A stretch of 64,000 nucleotides of DNA from Clostridia bacterium (GTDB lineage Bacteria; Bacillota; Clostridia; Acetivibrionales; DSM-2933). Positions 1 to 9,706 of the stretch are shown piece by piece. A program made the position numbers and the translations under genes. The stretch's first letter is position 1. The number at the start of each line of letters is the position of its first letter. The stretch lies in contig JAOABQ010000074.1 in the NCBI GenBank assembly GCA_026418275.1, positions 62,001 through 126,000 of the forward strand, given 5' to 3'. The notes under the pieces were generated by a model. It searched no databases, was not told the DNA's origin, and was given only the letters and a program-made list of their open reading frames with translations.

Positions 1-1638
1 TGATAGTATTGACTGGCCTCCATCAGTCACAATGGGGAAGTTTGCCGTACTTGATGCCAGAACATTACCTGCGGCATTGACGAGCTTAAAGTCTTTGATA
101 ATGAGTGGTATATTATCCTGCGAATGATCCTTGAAAATAACGTACCAGCGTTTAGCGATCCCTGCAAGGTTTTCCGAGGCCTCTATAAGGTCTGAGTAAT
201 CCAATGTGAATATGCCGTCACAGGGTGTAGTGCTTCCGTCAAATGCGTAGTTGCCTCCTACTTTATAAAGCAGAGAATGATACACTTTGATTTTATCCGG
301 TGTTGTTTTCGTAGTATCCGAGTATCCAAGAGATACCTCTACCTGGCTTCTGTAACGATGATTCAGAGTAAACTGGGCCAAAAGCTTTGGAGTATACGGA
401 TTTTTTGCAGTGATCCAATAGGCCCGGTTATTGTCCCAACCAAATTGTCTAGTATAGCTGGGTGCAGCCTGAACAGAAGATACTTTATTTAACGCGTCAT
501 ATGCAAACCACCGAAAACCGTTGTTTCCATCACCTGTTCCCCAGGAATTGGCTATTTTAAAAGCACCCTTTTCTCCAGGATCAACGATATTGTTATTATT
601 AATATCCGACCATACGGTATCGTCGTATCCGACAACAGTCATACTGTGATTTGCACTGCTTTGTGCAAGTAAACATACTTGCTGATTTGCATAAGCATCG
701 TCCGCCGGAGTGGATGGGTCATTTTTTAGGTTACCTGTGATCCAATAAGAAATCCCTGTATCCACTACAAGCACATACCCATTGTTTAACAACCCTTTTA
801 TATTGGTTAAGTCCTCATCAGTGGGTGAGGTTATAAAGGTATTGTTCAAAGTGGTAGACAAATCAACACAGCCCATTTTGTCGATCTTATAATTGGCGGC
901 ATTTCTCCAAACGGCAGGATTTGTACACCATTCACGGTAGTTTTTTGGATCGCTTGCATCACCAGAGTAAGGGAAATCCGCCCAAAGTGCAGCTCCATGT
1001 TCTTTCAGAACACGGTAATTTGGGATTTCTCCACTTCCGGAGTTATCTCCTCCATTATTCATATTATGAGGCCATTTGGGAGAAAATTTATTGATGTTAT
1101 CTGAATCGTTTTTGGTGTTCCAACCTCTTGCCATGGCAGTCATATGTGTCATTTGATAATAGGTGGAGGAAAAGGCCGTACAGGATCCAATTCCACCTTG
1201 ATTTCGGATTGGAGGGAAATAGGGAAGTTCACTATTATCCACATGGGAGGGAAGTGTTACGGATTGGCGTGTTAATGATGTTTCAGGGGCAGCTTTTAGC
1301 ATGTCTTTGCCCTCAAAATCACTATAACTGACTACTTCTTCCCCCAGAGGTACTGCTGACAAATCCAGTTCCTTTTCACCTCTAAGTTTTTTATCCTTAT
1401 TGATTCTTTCCAATCCAAGTTGATTGGGAGCAATTTTTTTAGCTTTAACCGCGTTTTTTTTGAGCCACTCGATGTCGTCATTGGTATGCGGTTTATATCC
1501 TGTAGCATGAATCTGATCCAGGCTTTCTAATGGAGCCTTCTTTTCTTCAGGGACAGCACCCACGTACAAACAGGATGTTGCAATTAAAAAAGTCGATAAT
1601 AATAATGATGCCAGTTGTTTGGTTTTAGTACCTAACAT
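1..1638 (-). CDS. Secreted papain-family (C1) cysteine peptidase, 3' end outside window
   Basis: Reading the minus strand from ATG at 1638, behind a GGAGG site seven bases upstream, gives 546 codons with no stop before the window edge, so the C-terminus is missing. The N-terminus (residues 1-25) is a hydrophobic export signal ending in a cysteine (LIATSC), so lipoprotein anchoring is possible but the lipobox is imperfect. The next ~110 residues look like a propeptide. The catalytic domain shows the three C1 signatures: the cysteine box NQGGIGSCTAFS, the histidine box ANHSMTVVGYDD and the asparagine box FKIANSWG. I infer an extracellular or surface endopeptidase. In cellulolytic clostridia such peptidases sometimes carry a dockerin; whether this one does cannot be seen here. 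Family assignment is firm, substrate unknown. Confidence 0.9.
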   Translation of the reverse strand, partial: MLGTKTKQLASLLLSTFLIATSCLYVGAVPEEKKAPLESLDQIHATGYKPHTNDDIEWLKKNAVKAKKIAPNQLGLERINKDKKLRGEKELDLSAVPLGEEVVSYSDFEGKDMLKAAPETSLTRQSVTLPSHVDNSELPYFPPIRNQGGIGSCTAFSSTYYQMTHMTAMARGWNTKNDSDNINKFSPKWPHNMNNGGDNSGSGEIPNYRVLKEHGAALWADFPYSGDASDPKNYREWCTNPAVWRNAANYKIDKMGCVDLSTTLNNTFITSPTDEDLTNIKGLLNNGYVLVVDTGISYWITGNLKNDPSTPADDAYANQQVCLLAQSSANHSMTVVGYDDTVWSDINNNNIVDPGEKGAFKIANSWGTGDGNNGFRWFAYDALNKVSSVQAAPSYTRQFGWDNNRAYWITAKNPYTPKLLAQFTLNHRYRSQVEVSLGYSDTTKTTPDKIKVYHSLLYKVGGNYAFDGSTTPCDGIFTLDYSDLIEASENLAGIAKRWYVIFKDHSQDNIPLIIKDFKLVNAAGNVLASSTANFPIVTDGGQSILS

Positions 1639-2160
1639 TGTAATGCCTCCTTATTGATGTTTTTTGGGGTTCTGATCATGTTGTATTTAATACGATAGGA
1701 TCTTCAATCAGCAGTGGTGGGGCGATTACTTAGATAAATCATGGATTTTTACCGTAATTTAAAAAACATGATCCTAATGAGAAAACCTAACAAATAAAGC
1801 TCTTTAAGGTTTTTAATAAATGTGTTCTACCACCTCCTATTAGAGCCGAATACATGATCCAAAACACATCTTGCAATATGGAATCGTTGATTATATAAAT
1901 CTTAGATAGGAATAGTGGAGGATAAACGGAAAATGAAATTTATGTAAATAAAGTGGATCATTAGGAATTATTATACTAAAGTGGAATTAAGAAATCAATA
2001 TGACAAATGTCACTATTTTATGTATCCATTAAACTAAAATAATAAAAAAGTTAGGCAAACCGATTATTCCACCAGCATTGTTAGAAAGAATTTATACACT
2101 GGTTGAGACGGGAGGGCTCAGACAAAAATAAGGAAAGCTACCCTTAGAACTTACGGAGAT
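1639..2160. other. Intergenic region between two minus-strand genes
   Basis: About 520 bases with no convincing ORF. It must hold the promoter of the downstream peptidase gene on the minus strand. I see no repeat, riboswitch or RNA gene in it. Confidence 0.6.
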
Positions 2161-2198
2161 AAATCAGGGCCACCCGCTTTTACGGGTGGCCCTGATTT
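2161..2198 (-). terminator. Strong hairpin after the 2213-3175 gene
   Basis: A perfect 16-bp inverted repeat (AAATCAGGGCCACCCG, loop CTTTTA, then its complement) lies 15 bases beyond the stop codon of the minus-strand gene. There is little U-tract on the minus strand; the plus strand reads GCAATTTTATC. It may work as a transcription end or as a 3' stabilising hairpin. Confidence 0.7.
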
Positions 2199-2212
2199 GC
2201 AATTTTATCAAA

Positions 2213-3175
2213 TTACACTTTATACCGCATGACACATACATTTTTTTGGCCGATTTGCTGCCAGTATTCGATGTGGTCATCGTTTTGTTTAAAGTTTTCA
2301 AAGGAGTAATTGTTTGCGTTTATGTAATTTAATATTTCCTCGGAGAATAAAATATCCAGTCCGTCATCACTCACACTTGGAATTCCCTTTATATTAAAAT
2401 CGTTGGTAGCCGTATATTCTTCATCAAACATAACCACACGGTAGCCGCTTTTGCCGGACAATTTTCCGATTACATAGCTTTTTCTCACTTTTTCAATATC
2501 TTCAATTCGAATACCCTTGCCTTTAACCAGTTCAGCCAATTTCTTATTTTTATTGACCGAAATATAATTGTGAATGTAGCTAAAGAGGTTTTCTTTACTG
2601 ATATTTTTTAAAGTGTCAATTTGAATGTTGGTAAACACAGCGTCAGTACCTTTAAATGTAACAACACAGACTGTGTTGTTATCTTGATACCATATTTGGT
2701 TGGCATCCATGTTGATGACTCTGCCTTTTACGTTTTTTTCGTTAAAAAGCGGAAATATGTATGGTTTATCCTCAAAGAACTTTATACACTTTACAATAAC
2801 ATGATTATTTTCCTTAATGGTCACATTACAGGGATCACCCCACATATCCCTATCCACAATTACCATTTTACCCGAATCGGAGCGGTAAATGTAGTTCTTT
2901 CTATTGGAAACAATCATTTGCGACTTATCTACTCGGAGTAATTTTTCAAGATCACGAATTTTATGCTTCTTTAAAGAACTGATTAAATCGTTGATTTGCT
3001 GCGGTTTTTTTTCGATGCTTTTCATAATGCTGGATTTTAAGTTTTGGGATATCTGTGTAATCGATTCTTTATCAATCTTATACTTTTTAGAACCTCCTGG
3101 TTTTATATTGACATTTTTAATTAGCTTTAAGAAATTAATATCTTTTTCACCTGCTAATGTTTTTTTGTCGTCCAT
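2213..3175 (-). CDS. Conserved-looking protein of unknown function, 320 aa
   Basis: The start is ATG with AGGGGAA six bases upstream. I do not recognise the family. The protein has no signal peptide or membrane segment. The first ~85 residues are Lys/Ser-rich and look helical. From residue ~90 to the end it is beta-rich with many aromatic and Asp/Asn positions. A stretch near residue 95 (YIYRSDSGKMVIVDRDMWGD) and a later one (YVIGKLSGKSGYRVVMFDEEY) read alike, which may mean two copies of one small beta domain. It is a monocistronic unit with a strong hairpin after the stop. It is probably cytoplasmic. No function is proposed. Confidence 0.75.
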   Translation of the reverse strand: MDDKKTLAGEKDINFLKLIKNVNIKPGGSKKYKIDKESITQISQNLKSSIMKSIEKKPQQINDLISSLKKHKIRDLEKLLRVDKSQMIVSNRKNYIYRSDSGKMVIVDRDMWGDPCNVTIKENNHVIVKCIKFFEDKPYIFPLFNEKNVKGRVINMDANQIWYQDNNTVCVVTFKGTDAVFTNIQIDTLKNISKENLFSYIHNYISVNKNKKLAELVKGKGIRIEDIEKVRKSYVIGKLSGKSGYRVVMFDEEYTATNDFNIKGIPSVSDDGLDILFSEEILNYINANNYSFENFKQNDDHIEYWQQIGQKNVCVMRYKV

Positions 3176-3659
3176 AAACCATTCCCCTTTAAATTTAATA
3201 TAATTTAACTTAATGATATTTTGTCAAAAAAACCATGAGGCCGTAAATATCTTTATAATTCAACTTTTGATCTTTGTATCTTGAAGGTTTCCAATTTGTA
3301 ATACATATATTTAAGAACTAAGCAAAAGACGTTACAAGATGTATAAAACAAGATAAAATCATATTCTTTTCCAAATTTTATGCTGTTCATTTTTATTATA
3401 CATTACTTTTTTATTTTTACCAATATATAATATGAATTTTAATTAAAATTCTTGTTAACTTTTAAAAAAATGTACAAAAATATGTTATAAAAAAGTTTAT
3501 GATTATTTATTCGTAATCATTATTAGTTTTTTAGGGTGTTTTGAAAAATATATTTTAAAGATTGCGGCTAATTTATTTTTTCTATATAATCATCATCAAT
3601 TCCGTTTGCTTTAAAAATAAATGGGTAAGTATTTTTCGAAAATGAAAGGAGAGATTGAT
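3176..3659. other. AT-rich divergent promoter region
   Basis: About 480 bases of very AT-rich DNA between divergently transcribed genes. It should carry promoters for both sides. No structured RNA, repeat or gene was found. Confidence 0.5.
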
Positions 3660-3917
3660 ATGTCTTGTTATAACGTAATGGCAGTTTTAATTAACCATCG
3701 GACCAAGAAGGCGATAGGGGTTCAGGAAGTATTGACAAAACATGGGTGCATCATAAAAATGCGCTTGGGACTTCATGAAACAGGTGATTTTTGTTCTGAA
3801 GGGGGACTGGTTATATTGCAATTGTGTGGCACCGGGGAGCAGATTGCTGCATTGGAAGCAGACTTAAATGCAATTGATGGGGTTAAAGCGAAAAATATGA
3901 ATATAGGTTTTGATTGA
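3660..3917 (+). CDS. Small ACT/ferredoxin-fold protein, TM1266-like
   Basis: An 85-aa protein starting at the ATG preceded by AAAGGAGA; an in-frame ATG 39 bases upstream lacks a ribosome site. The pattern (VMAVLINHRTKKAIGVQEVL, a 'CIIKMRLGLHE' strand, GGLVILQLCGTGEQIAALEADL, then 'GVKAKNMNI') matches the compact beta-alpha-beta-beta-alpha-beta plan of the TM1266 family. Members are often annotated 'iron-only hydrogenase system regulator' because some sit next to HydEFG maturation genes, which are absent here. Function is therefore unproven; a small ligand-binding or regulatory role is the best inference. A weak terminator follows. Confidence 0.75.
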   Translation: MSCYNVMAVLINHRTKKAIGVQEVLTKHGCIIKMRLGLHETGDFCSEGGLVILQLCGTGEQIAALEADLNAIDGVKAKNMNIGFD

Positions 3918-3986
3918 AAGTTAGGATGGCTAATAAGTATAAATAGACTCCGATACATAGGCCCCAATCGTTTATAAAATGAATTT

Positions 3987-4010
3987 GAACCGTAAAAGGT
4001 TCTTTTTTTA
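3987..4010 (+). terminator. Terminator after the small ACT-like gene
   Basis: A short stem (GAACC, loop GTAAAA, GGTTC) followed by seven Ts. The stem is short, so strength is uncertain. Confidence 0.55.
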
Positions 4011-4089
4011 TTCTTAATAAAAAGAAATACAGAGAGAGTTTATAATTAAGCATAAAAAAATGAAAAAAGTAAATTATAAGATTACGTTA

Positions 4090-4189
4090 CCTATAGATAA
4101 TGAAGGGTAAACTTGGGAAATTTGAGGGATGAATACCTTGCTTACGCAGGTGTCAGAAATCAAAATATCGGTTTACAGTTTGTTATAAC
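4090..4189 (+). repeat. Foldback repeat family 1, degenerate copy 1
   Basis: It aligns along its whole length with the copies at 20634 and 56636: CTATAGATAA at the left end, the internal GGTGTCAGAAATC, and TTATAAC at the right end. Several substitutions have accumulated. It lies in an intergenic stretch, 50 bases before another copy. Confidence 0.7.
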
Positions 4190-4240
4190 GAATAGGATCA
4201 GTACTTTCAATTGTTCATTTTTCGTACCTCAATTGCCTAA

Positions 4241-4342
4241 ACATAAAGAAGTGTAAACATAGTAAATAGAAGAGAGGAAATACTTGGTTCACGTGGTCTT
4301 TCAGAAAACGAAATTTTACTTTTACGGTTCGTTATCTATAAC
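4241..4342 (+). repeat. Foldback repeat family 1, copy 2
   Basis: It contains GAAGTGTAAACATAGTAAA at the left and GAAATTTTACTTTTACGG...GTTATCTATAAC at the right, matching the family consensus. The left terminus is altered. Together with the preceding copy it fills most of the 3918-4523 gap; no gene is seen there. Confidence 0.75.
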
Positions 4343-4523
4343 TTCTATAGTACACAGTTAAATGGATGCAGGATTATATAAATATAGATGCTGATTAGCA
4401 TTCAAGCTGCAATCGTTCGTCTCTCGACTTATGCTGACAGGTACTTATGTGAGATGGCCCTATGTATTGGAATGCAAATCAGTGAGAAAAGCAAATTAAT
4501 AAAAATGAAATGAGGTTTTATTA

Positions 4524-5198
4524 ATGCTTGTAGCAGGAATCCTTGGATTTGACACTGAAATAAAAACAGCAGATTTGATTTATAATTTTTTTTCATCCAG
4601 TGGTAAAAAGGTTGGCTTAATTAATTCTGGAAGCCTCAGAAGAATGAACCAGTACAAAATAAAAAAGTATATTGAGGAGATAGAAGAAGGCGGAACGGAT
4701 GTCCTCATAGTAGTTATCAATATTTTGGAGATCGATAAAGAAATTTTTGACTATTTTAATTTTGATGTTATAATTTATTCAGATAAAGCCGATGATTTAG
4801 ATGAATTAAAACGTGATAAACATTTAGAAGTAATTCGAAAAGTTTTTTCGATGCTGGATGAAAAAGGGATTGCTATTGTAAATTTGGATGAAAGTTCTAT
4901 CATCAAATTTCTTGATGGTATGAAGCATTATGTAGTAACCTACGGTTTTAACCCAAAAGCAAGCATAACACTGTCAAGCATTGGAGATCCGGTTCATAAA
5001 GATATTTTTATGTGCTGCCAGCAAAGAACAATATCAACGAGAAGCGGTAAGCTTATAGAGCCTCAGGAATATAGAATACATCTTCAGTCGGATGAAATTG
5101 ATGCCTACAATATTTTGGCAGCTGCAACATTTGCAATTGTATACGGGTTGGATCTAAACGTTGTTAGTCTTGCGGGGGATAGGAATATTTCGTCGTAA
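4524..5198 (+). CDS. Mur-ligase-like protein lacking the ATP-binding loop
   Basis: A 224-aa protein with GAGG eight bases before the ATG. The sequence follows the central domain of Mur ligases (MurE/MurC/CphA type): an N-terminal TADLIYNFFSSSGKKVGLIN segment, a middle VNLDES strand, 'VVTYGFNPKASITLSSI', and a C-terminal 'DAYNILAAATFAIVYGLDL' like the Asn-x-x-Asn-Ala-Leu-Ala helix of the family. The usual GTNGKT P-loop is not present between the first helix and strand, and the C-terminal substrate domain is missing. I infer a degenerate paralogue, perhaps regulatory or binding only. There is no neighbouring cell-wall operon. Confidence 0.65.
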   Translation: MLVAGILGFDTEIKTADLIYNFFSSSGKKVGLINSGSLRRMNQYKIKKYIEEIEEGGTDVLIVVINILEIDKEIFDYFNFDVIIYSDKADDLDELKRDKHLEVIRKVFSMLDEKGIAIVNLDESSIIKFLDGMKHYVVTYGFNPKASITLSSIGDPVHKDIFMCCQQRTISTRSGKLIEPQEYRIHLQSDEIDAYNILAAATFAIVYGLDLNVVSLAGDRNISS

Positions 5199-5427
5199 AG
5201 AATTATATTAAAATGTAGATTGAGGGATTTTCAAGTAGAAAAATATATAATATAATATAATAGTATGAGTTTTTAGTTGTTTTTAGGATTATGCTGTCTG
5301 TTTCCTGATTTTAAATCTTAAATGGGTGGATATAATTTACTTCTAAAAGTTACACCTCACGAATAGATATTACATTAGATAAATTTATTAAATGTACGGG
5401 AGATTAAGAGAGGAGAGTGGGGGGCGG

Positions 5428-6111
5428 ATGGTCGGAAACATCATAGAGAACAACATGGTGACCATTTCCGGTACAATCGTTTCAAATGTTGAGTTTAGTC
5501 ATGAAGTATATGGTGAAGGTTTCTATTACTTCATGCTGGATGTACCTAGACTCAGTGATAGTAACGACCGAATTCCAGTTACTATTTCGGAACGGTTAAT
5601 CGTTAAACAAAAATTGGAAATCGGTAAAGTGGTAGAAGTAGAGGGACAGTTTCGCTCATATAACAGTTACACGAATGAAGGCAGCAAACTTTTGTTGACT
5701 GTTTTTGCAAGAGAAATAAACTTTATTGAAGATGAAAAGAAAATTAAAAATCCCAATCAGGTTTTTTTAAACGGTTTTATCTGTAAAAGACCGGTATACC
5801 GAATGACACCTTTTGGCAGAGAGATAACCGACATTCTACTGGCTGTAAACAGGCCCTACAACAAGTCAGATTACATACCTTGTATTGCCTGGGGAAGAAA
5901 TGCAAGATATTCGGAATGTTTGAATGTAGGTGATAATGTTAAAGTTTGGGGGAGAATTCAAAGTAGGGAATACCAAAAGAAATTGGATACCGGTGAAGTC
6001 TTAACGAAGGTAGCCTATGAGGTATCTATTTCAAAGATGGAAGTCATAAGTAAGGGTTCTTCTGATGAAGTGCAGGAACATGAAGTTATTAATCATTCCG
6101 AGACAGTTTGA
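5428..6111 (+). CDS. Two-OB-fold single-stranded DNA-binding protein
   Basis: A 227-aa protein. I chose the ATG behind AGAGGAGAG/GGGGGCGG; the ATG 36 bases earlier has no ribosome site. Two OB folds are visible: residues ~8-105 (MVTISGTIVSNVEFSHEVYG...) and ~112-205. The second carries the SSB-type pattern 'GREITDILLAVNRPY' and 'DYIPCIAWGRNAR'. There is no DDDIPF-like acidic tip, so partner recruitment through a classic SSB tail is not expected. Classic SSB has one OB fold per chain, so this is a paralogous form, probably binding ssDNA in the cytoplasm. It stands alone with terminators on the downstream side. Confidence 0.8.
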   Translation: MVGNIIENNMVTISGTIVSNVEFSHEVYGEGFYYFMLDVPRLSDSNDRIPVTISERLIVKQKLEIGKVVEVEGQFRSYNSYTNEGSKLLLTVFAREINFIEDEKKIKNPNQVFLNGFICKRPVYRMTPFGREITDILLAVNRPYNKSDYIPCIAWGRNARYSECLNVGDNVKVWGRIQSREYQKKLDTGEVLTKVAYEVSISKMEVISKGSSDEVQEHEVINHSETV

Positions 6112-6134
6112 AGTTTATAAATATGAGTAAAATA

Positions 6135-6172
6135 AAAATCTCTCGAGGTCTACAATTTGAGAGGTTTTTTTA
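6135..6172 (+). terminator. Terminator after the SSB-like gene
   Basis: Inverted arms AATCTCTC and GAGAGG followed by seven Ts, starting 24 bases after the stop codon. Confidence 0.8.
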
Positions 6173-6241
6173 TATTTATAGAGACAGTGGGTTGAAATTT
6201 AAAATTTATCTCGTTAAAGTAGAATAAATCCGTCCGTTTTT

Positions 6242-6267
6242 GCCGTATAATTTTATACGGCTTTTTG
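6242..6267 (+). terminator. Second intrinsic terminator
   Basis: GCCGTATAA, two bases, then TTATACGGC and five Ts. It sits about 70 bases beyond the first terminator and insulates the next gene. Confidence 0.75.
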
Positions 6268-6418
6268 AAATGAAAATAGCCTACTTACTTACATATTTTG
6301 AATTCCGGTAATGGAATTCAAGAAAAATAAATATTTTAATTGGCTTGAAAACAATGGGAAATTATATTATTGTATAATAATATAAGGGTACAAGTATTTA
6401 AAAGGAAGGAAGATTAAT

Positions 6419-6829
6419 GTGATTAAAGTAATATTTGGTGAAAAAGGCACCGGTAAGACGAAGATACTTGTAGAGACTGCAAACAAACTTGCGGCGGAGA
6501 AAAATGGAGATATTGTTTTTGTGGACGACAGTGATAAATTAATGTATGATTTGAAGCATGAAATCCGTTTTATAAATGTCGCACAATTCCCTGTTAAAAG
6601 TGCTCAGGTTTTTTTAGGCTTTATTTGCGGTATAATTTCAGAAGATTATGACATCAAGGGAATTTTCATTGACGGTCTTACTTATATTGTAAAAGAAAAG
6701 GCGGATCAACTAGAAGCATTCTTTAAAAGCTTGAAGGAAGTTTCAGAGAAGTTTAATATTGATTTTTATATTAGCATCAATAGTGAGACAAAAGAAATAC
6801 CAAGCTATATGAAGGAATATGTTGCTTGA
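6419..6829 (+). CDS. Small P-loop ATPase-like protein, 136 aa
   Basis: The start is GTG behind AAAGGAAGGA; the overlapping ATG at 6417 would stop at once (ATG TGA). Residues 1-14 form strand plus Walker A (IKVIFGEKGTGKT). A hydrophobic strand ending in Asp (GIFIDGL, ~residues 79-86) is a likely Walker B. The chain is about half the size of a RecA/AAA core and lacks sensor and arginine-finger motifs that I can identify. No membrane segment is seen. The gene lies between two terminators, immediately before priA. I infer nucleotide binding; the biological role is unknown. Confidence 0.75.
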   Translation: MIKVIFGEKGTGKTKILVETANKLAAEKNGDIVFVDDSDKLMYDLKHEIRFINVAQFPVKSAQVFLGFICGIISEDYDIKGIFIDGLTYIVKEKADQLEAFFKSLKEVSEKFNIDFYISINSETKEIPSYMKEYVA

Positions 6830-6954
6830 TTTATAAGCTTTGGACTACGGCATGAATAAGGTGCATAACAGATTTTAAATAAATTCCTGTGATTGATATG
6901 AAAAATGATAAACTTTTGTTTTATCTGAGATTCTATGGAAATAAGTGTTGAAAG

Positions 6955-6984
6955 TTACCTAATTATTTAGGTAATTTTCTTTTT
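6955..6984 (+). terminator. Terminator before priA
   Basis: TTACCTAA and TTAGGTAA arms with a four-base loop, followed by TTTTCTTTTT. Confidence 0.75.
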
Positions 6985-7060
6985 ATAGACATTTAGAAAA
7001 TTTTACAAGGTCAAGAATGTAAGAGTAAATTTTAGTGAATTGATTGTAAAGGGTATGAGG

Positions 7061-9508
7061 ATGGAAAATATTGCTTTGGTTATACTGAGTCATTGTACAA
7101 GAGAATTTGATAAGGAATACAGCTATTTAATTCCCTCTCACCTGATTTCAAAGGTTAAACCGGGGGTAAGGGTTATTGTGCCCTTTGGGAGGGCTAACAG
7201 GTCCTTGGAGGCCTATGTCCTTGGGGTTACGGACCGGTGTGATGTGAAAGAGATGAAAGAAATCAAAAAGGTAATCGATGATGAGCCTGTCATAGGGGAA
7301 GAACTTTTAAAACTATGTCCATGGATGAGGAAGCGGTACATATGCACTTATCATGATGCGGTGCGCTGTATGGTGCCTCCGGGAATCGGGATTAAAACAG
7401 CAAAATGGGTCCGGCTTACAGGGGACCCTGCTCTACTTCGTGGAAATGTAAAGAAGGTTTGCGATAAGTTGATGGAATACGGGAACGAGGCGCATTATGA
7501 TGAGTTAAAGGATGCGCTCCAAATGAAAAGTTTTTCAAAATACATTAATGCACTTAGGGATCAAGGGTTGGTAGAAGTGGTTGAAATTTTCAGGAGCAGT
7601 GTTAGGGAGAAAACGGTCAGAGTTGCCTATATCATAAGACCTCCCCAGGAAATTATCGATGAAATAGAAGATAACCGGATTAAAAAGATTCAGCAAATAC
7701 GGGTCCTTGAAATGCTCCTCGAAAATGAATACATCTCTGTACCCGATATTGTCCGGTTTTCCGGGGTAAGCCCAAGTGTTTTGGATACATTAAAAAAATA
7801 CGGATATATTGACTTTAAGGAAATTGAGGTTATAAGAAATCCTTTAACCCTTAGGGAGGTTAAAAGGACAACGCCTTTAAAACCTACTCCCGAGCAGGAA
7901 AAAGTGTTGAATTTTACGAAGGGGCTCATGGAAAAGAATACTTTTTCAGAAATACTTCTTCATGGTGTGACCGGAAGCGGGAAAACAGAGGTTTACCTCC
8001 AACTGATCGAGTTTTGTTTTAATCTGGGAAAACAGGCCATTGTTCTTGTGCCGGAAATTTCTCTCACCCCTCAAATGGTTGAAAGGTTTAAGGGGCGGTT
8101 TGGGGACCTGGTTGCCGTCCAGCACAGCCGATTGTCCCTTGGGGAGAGATATGATCAATGGAGACTTATTAAGGATGGTAAAATCAAGGTGGTAGTCGGG
8201 GCCAGATCGGCTGTTTTTGCACCCTTTGATAAGTTGGGAATGGTAATTATCGATGAGGAGCATGAAAGTACGTATAAATCCGAAATAACACCTAAATATC
8301 ATGCGAGGGAAATCGCGAGGGAACGGTGTGTTTTAAAAGGGGCCGTTTTATTGTTGGGATCGGCTACACCCTCGGTGGAGACCTACTATCAGGCGAAAAA
8401 CGGCCATTTACATTTGATCGAAATGTGTGAACGGGCAAACCGGATGTTGATGCCGAAAGTCAAGCTTGTGGATATGCGGGAGGAACTCAATGAAGGAAAC
8501 CGTTCTGTTTTTAGCGGAATACTTACAGAGGAGATGGAAAAAAACGTCCATTCCGGCCAGCAAACCATCTTATTCTTAAATAAGAGAGGATTTTCTTCAT
8601 TTATATTGTGCAGGAACTGTGGTTTTACTTTGAGGTGCAGAAGCTGCAATGTTGCTTTAACATATCATTTAAGAGACCAAAGGCTTATATGCCACTACTG
8701 TGGCTTTACCTTCAAAAATCCTGAGAACTGTCCCAAGTGTAAAAGTACCAGCATCCGGTATTTCGGTACGGGAACCCAGCGGGTAGAGGAAGAAATTCAG
8801 CATAAATTTAAAAATGCATCAGTACTTCGTATGGATATGGATACAACCACAACAAAAAATTCTCATGAGGAAATCCTGCGTACTTTCAGGGAAAAAAACA
8901 TCAATATTTTGGTGGGAACCCAGATGATTGCGAAAGGACATGATTTTCCCAATGTGACTTTGGTAGGGATCCTGGCGGCGGATAGCGCTTTAAATGTCGG
9001 AGATTTCAGGGCTTCCGAAAGAACCTTCCAACTGATAACCCAGGTAGCCGGCCGTGCAGGCAGAGGCCAAATTCCGGGAAGGGTTGTTATCCAAACCTAC
9101 AATACAGAGGATTTTAGCATTTTATCCGCATGCAATCATGATTACCAAACGTTTTTCAACCAGGAGATTCTTGTAAGACAGAAGCTGTGTTATCCGCCCT
9201 TTAGCCAAATTGCATCTATCATCGTGAGCGGTGGAAATGACCGCCAGGTCTTTAACAGAATAAAGGCATTGAAGGATTTTATCCAAGAGTATATGGAAGA
9301 ATTGAACATTGTTATGGAGCTTTTGGGCCCTGCCAGGGCACCTTTGGCGAAAATCAACAATAAATACAGGTGGAGAATGATTATAAAGGCCAGTACCCTG
9401 GATCCTTTAATACAAGTATTGACCGGGACATGGGATGCTTTTTACAAGAAAAAAGAGAAAGCATCCCTACAGTTAAGTGTAGATATCAATCCGTTTAATA
9501 TGCTATAA
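7061..9508 (+). CDS. priA: Primosomal protein N' (replication restart helicase)
   Basis: An 815-aa SF2 helicase that reloads the replisome at stalled forks. The N-terminal DNA-binding part (residues ~1-110) reads VPFGRANRSLEAYVLGV. Walker A is GVTGSGKTEVY near residue 310; DEEHESTYK is the DExH box. Eight zinc-binding cysteines follow (CRNC, CRSC, CHYC, CPKC), then VGTQMIAKGHDFPNVTLVG and QVAGRAGRG. Length is typical. I chose the ATG at 7061, with AAAGGG upstream, over TTG at 7040. def and fmt follow, a conserved clostridial arrangement. Confidence 0.97.
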   Translation: MENIALVILSHCTREFDKEYSYLIPSHLISKVKPGVRVIVPFGRANRSLEAYVLGVTDRCDVKEMKEIKKVIDDEPVIGEELLKLCPWMRKRYICTYHDAVRCMVPPGIGIKTAKWVRLTGDPALLRGNVKKVCDKLMEYGNEAHYDELKDALQMKSFSKYINALRDQGLVEVVEIFRSSVREKTVRVAYIIRPPQEIIDEIEDNRIKKIQQIRVLEMLLENEYISVPDIVRFSGVSPSVLDTLKKYGYIDFKEIEVIRNPLTLREVKRTTPLKPTPEQEKVLNFTKGLMEKNTFSEILLHGVTGSGKTEVYLQLIEFCFNLGKQAIVLVPEISLTPQMVERFKGRFGDLVAVQHSRLSLGERYDQWRLIKDGKIKVVVGARSAVFAPFDKLGMVIIDEEHESTYKSEITPKYHAREIARERCVLKGAVLLLGSATPSVETYYQAKNGHLHLIEMCERANRMLMPKVKLVDMREELNEGNRSVFSGILTEEMEKNVHSGQQTILFLNKRGFSSFILCRNCGFTLRCRSCNVALTYHLRDQRLICHYCGFTFKNPENCPKCKSTSIRYFGTGTQRVEEEIQHKFKNASVLRMDMDTTTTKNSHEEILRTFREKNINILVGTQMIAKGHDFPNVTLVGILAADSALNVGDFRASERTFQLITQVAGRAGRGQIPGRVVIQTYNTEDFSILSACNHDYQTFFNQEILVRQKLCYPPFSQIASIIVSGGNDRQVFNRIKALKDFIQEYMEELNIVMELLGPARAPLAKINNKYRWRMIIKASTLDPLIQVLTGTWDAFYKKKEKASLQLSVDINPFNML

Positions 9509-9706
9509 TGGATTCAATTTAAAGATTGGCATGGTCAAATGGGTTGGATCATCACCAAACGGGTAAATATTGTATTAAAAAAAGAAGAAGTTTGGCATAA
9601 TTATTAAGGAATCTTGTAAGATGTTTTAGGGACGAATAAAAGGATGGGGAAAAGAAATATAAAAATGAAGTGAATGCAAAATCATACTTTAAATGGAGGA
9701 ATTGTT

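Noticed and set aside
277-1331. Plus-strand open frames at the left edge
   Set aside because: They are antisense shadows of the papain-type peptidase, whose active-site boxes are clear on the minus strand.
3660-3917. Hydrogenase regulator function for the TM1266-like protein
   Set aside because: No hydrogenase or HydE/F/G maturation gene is nearby; the name would rest on annotation habit only.
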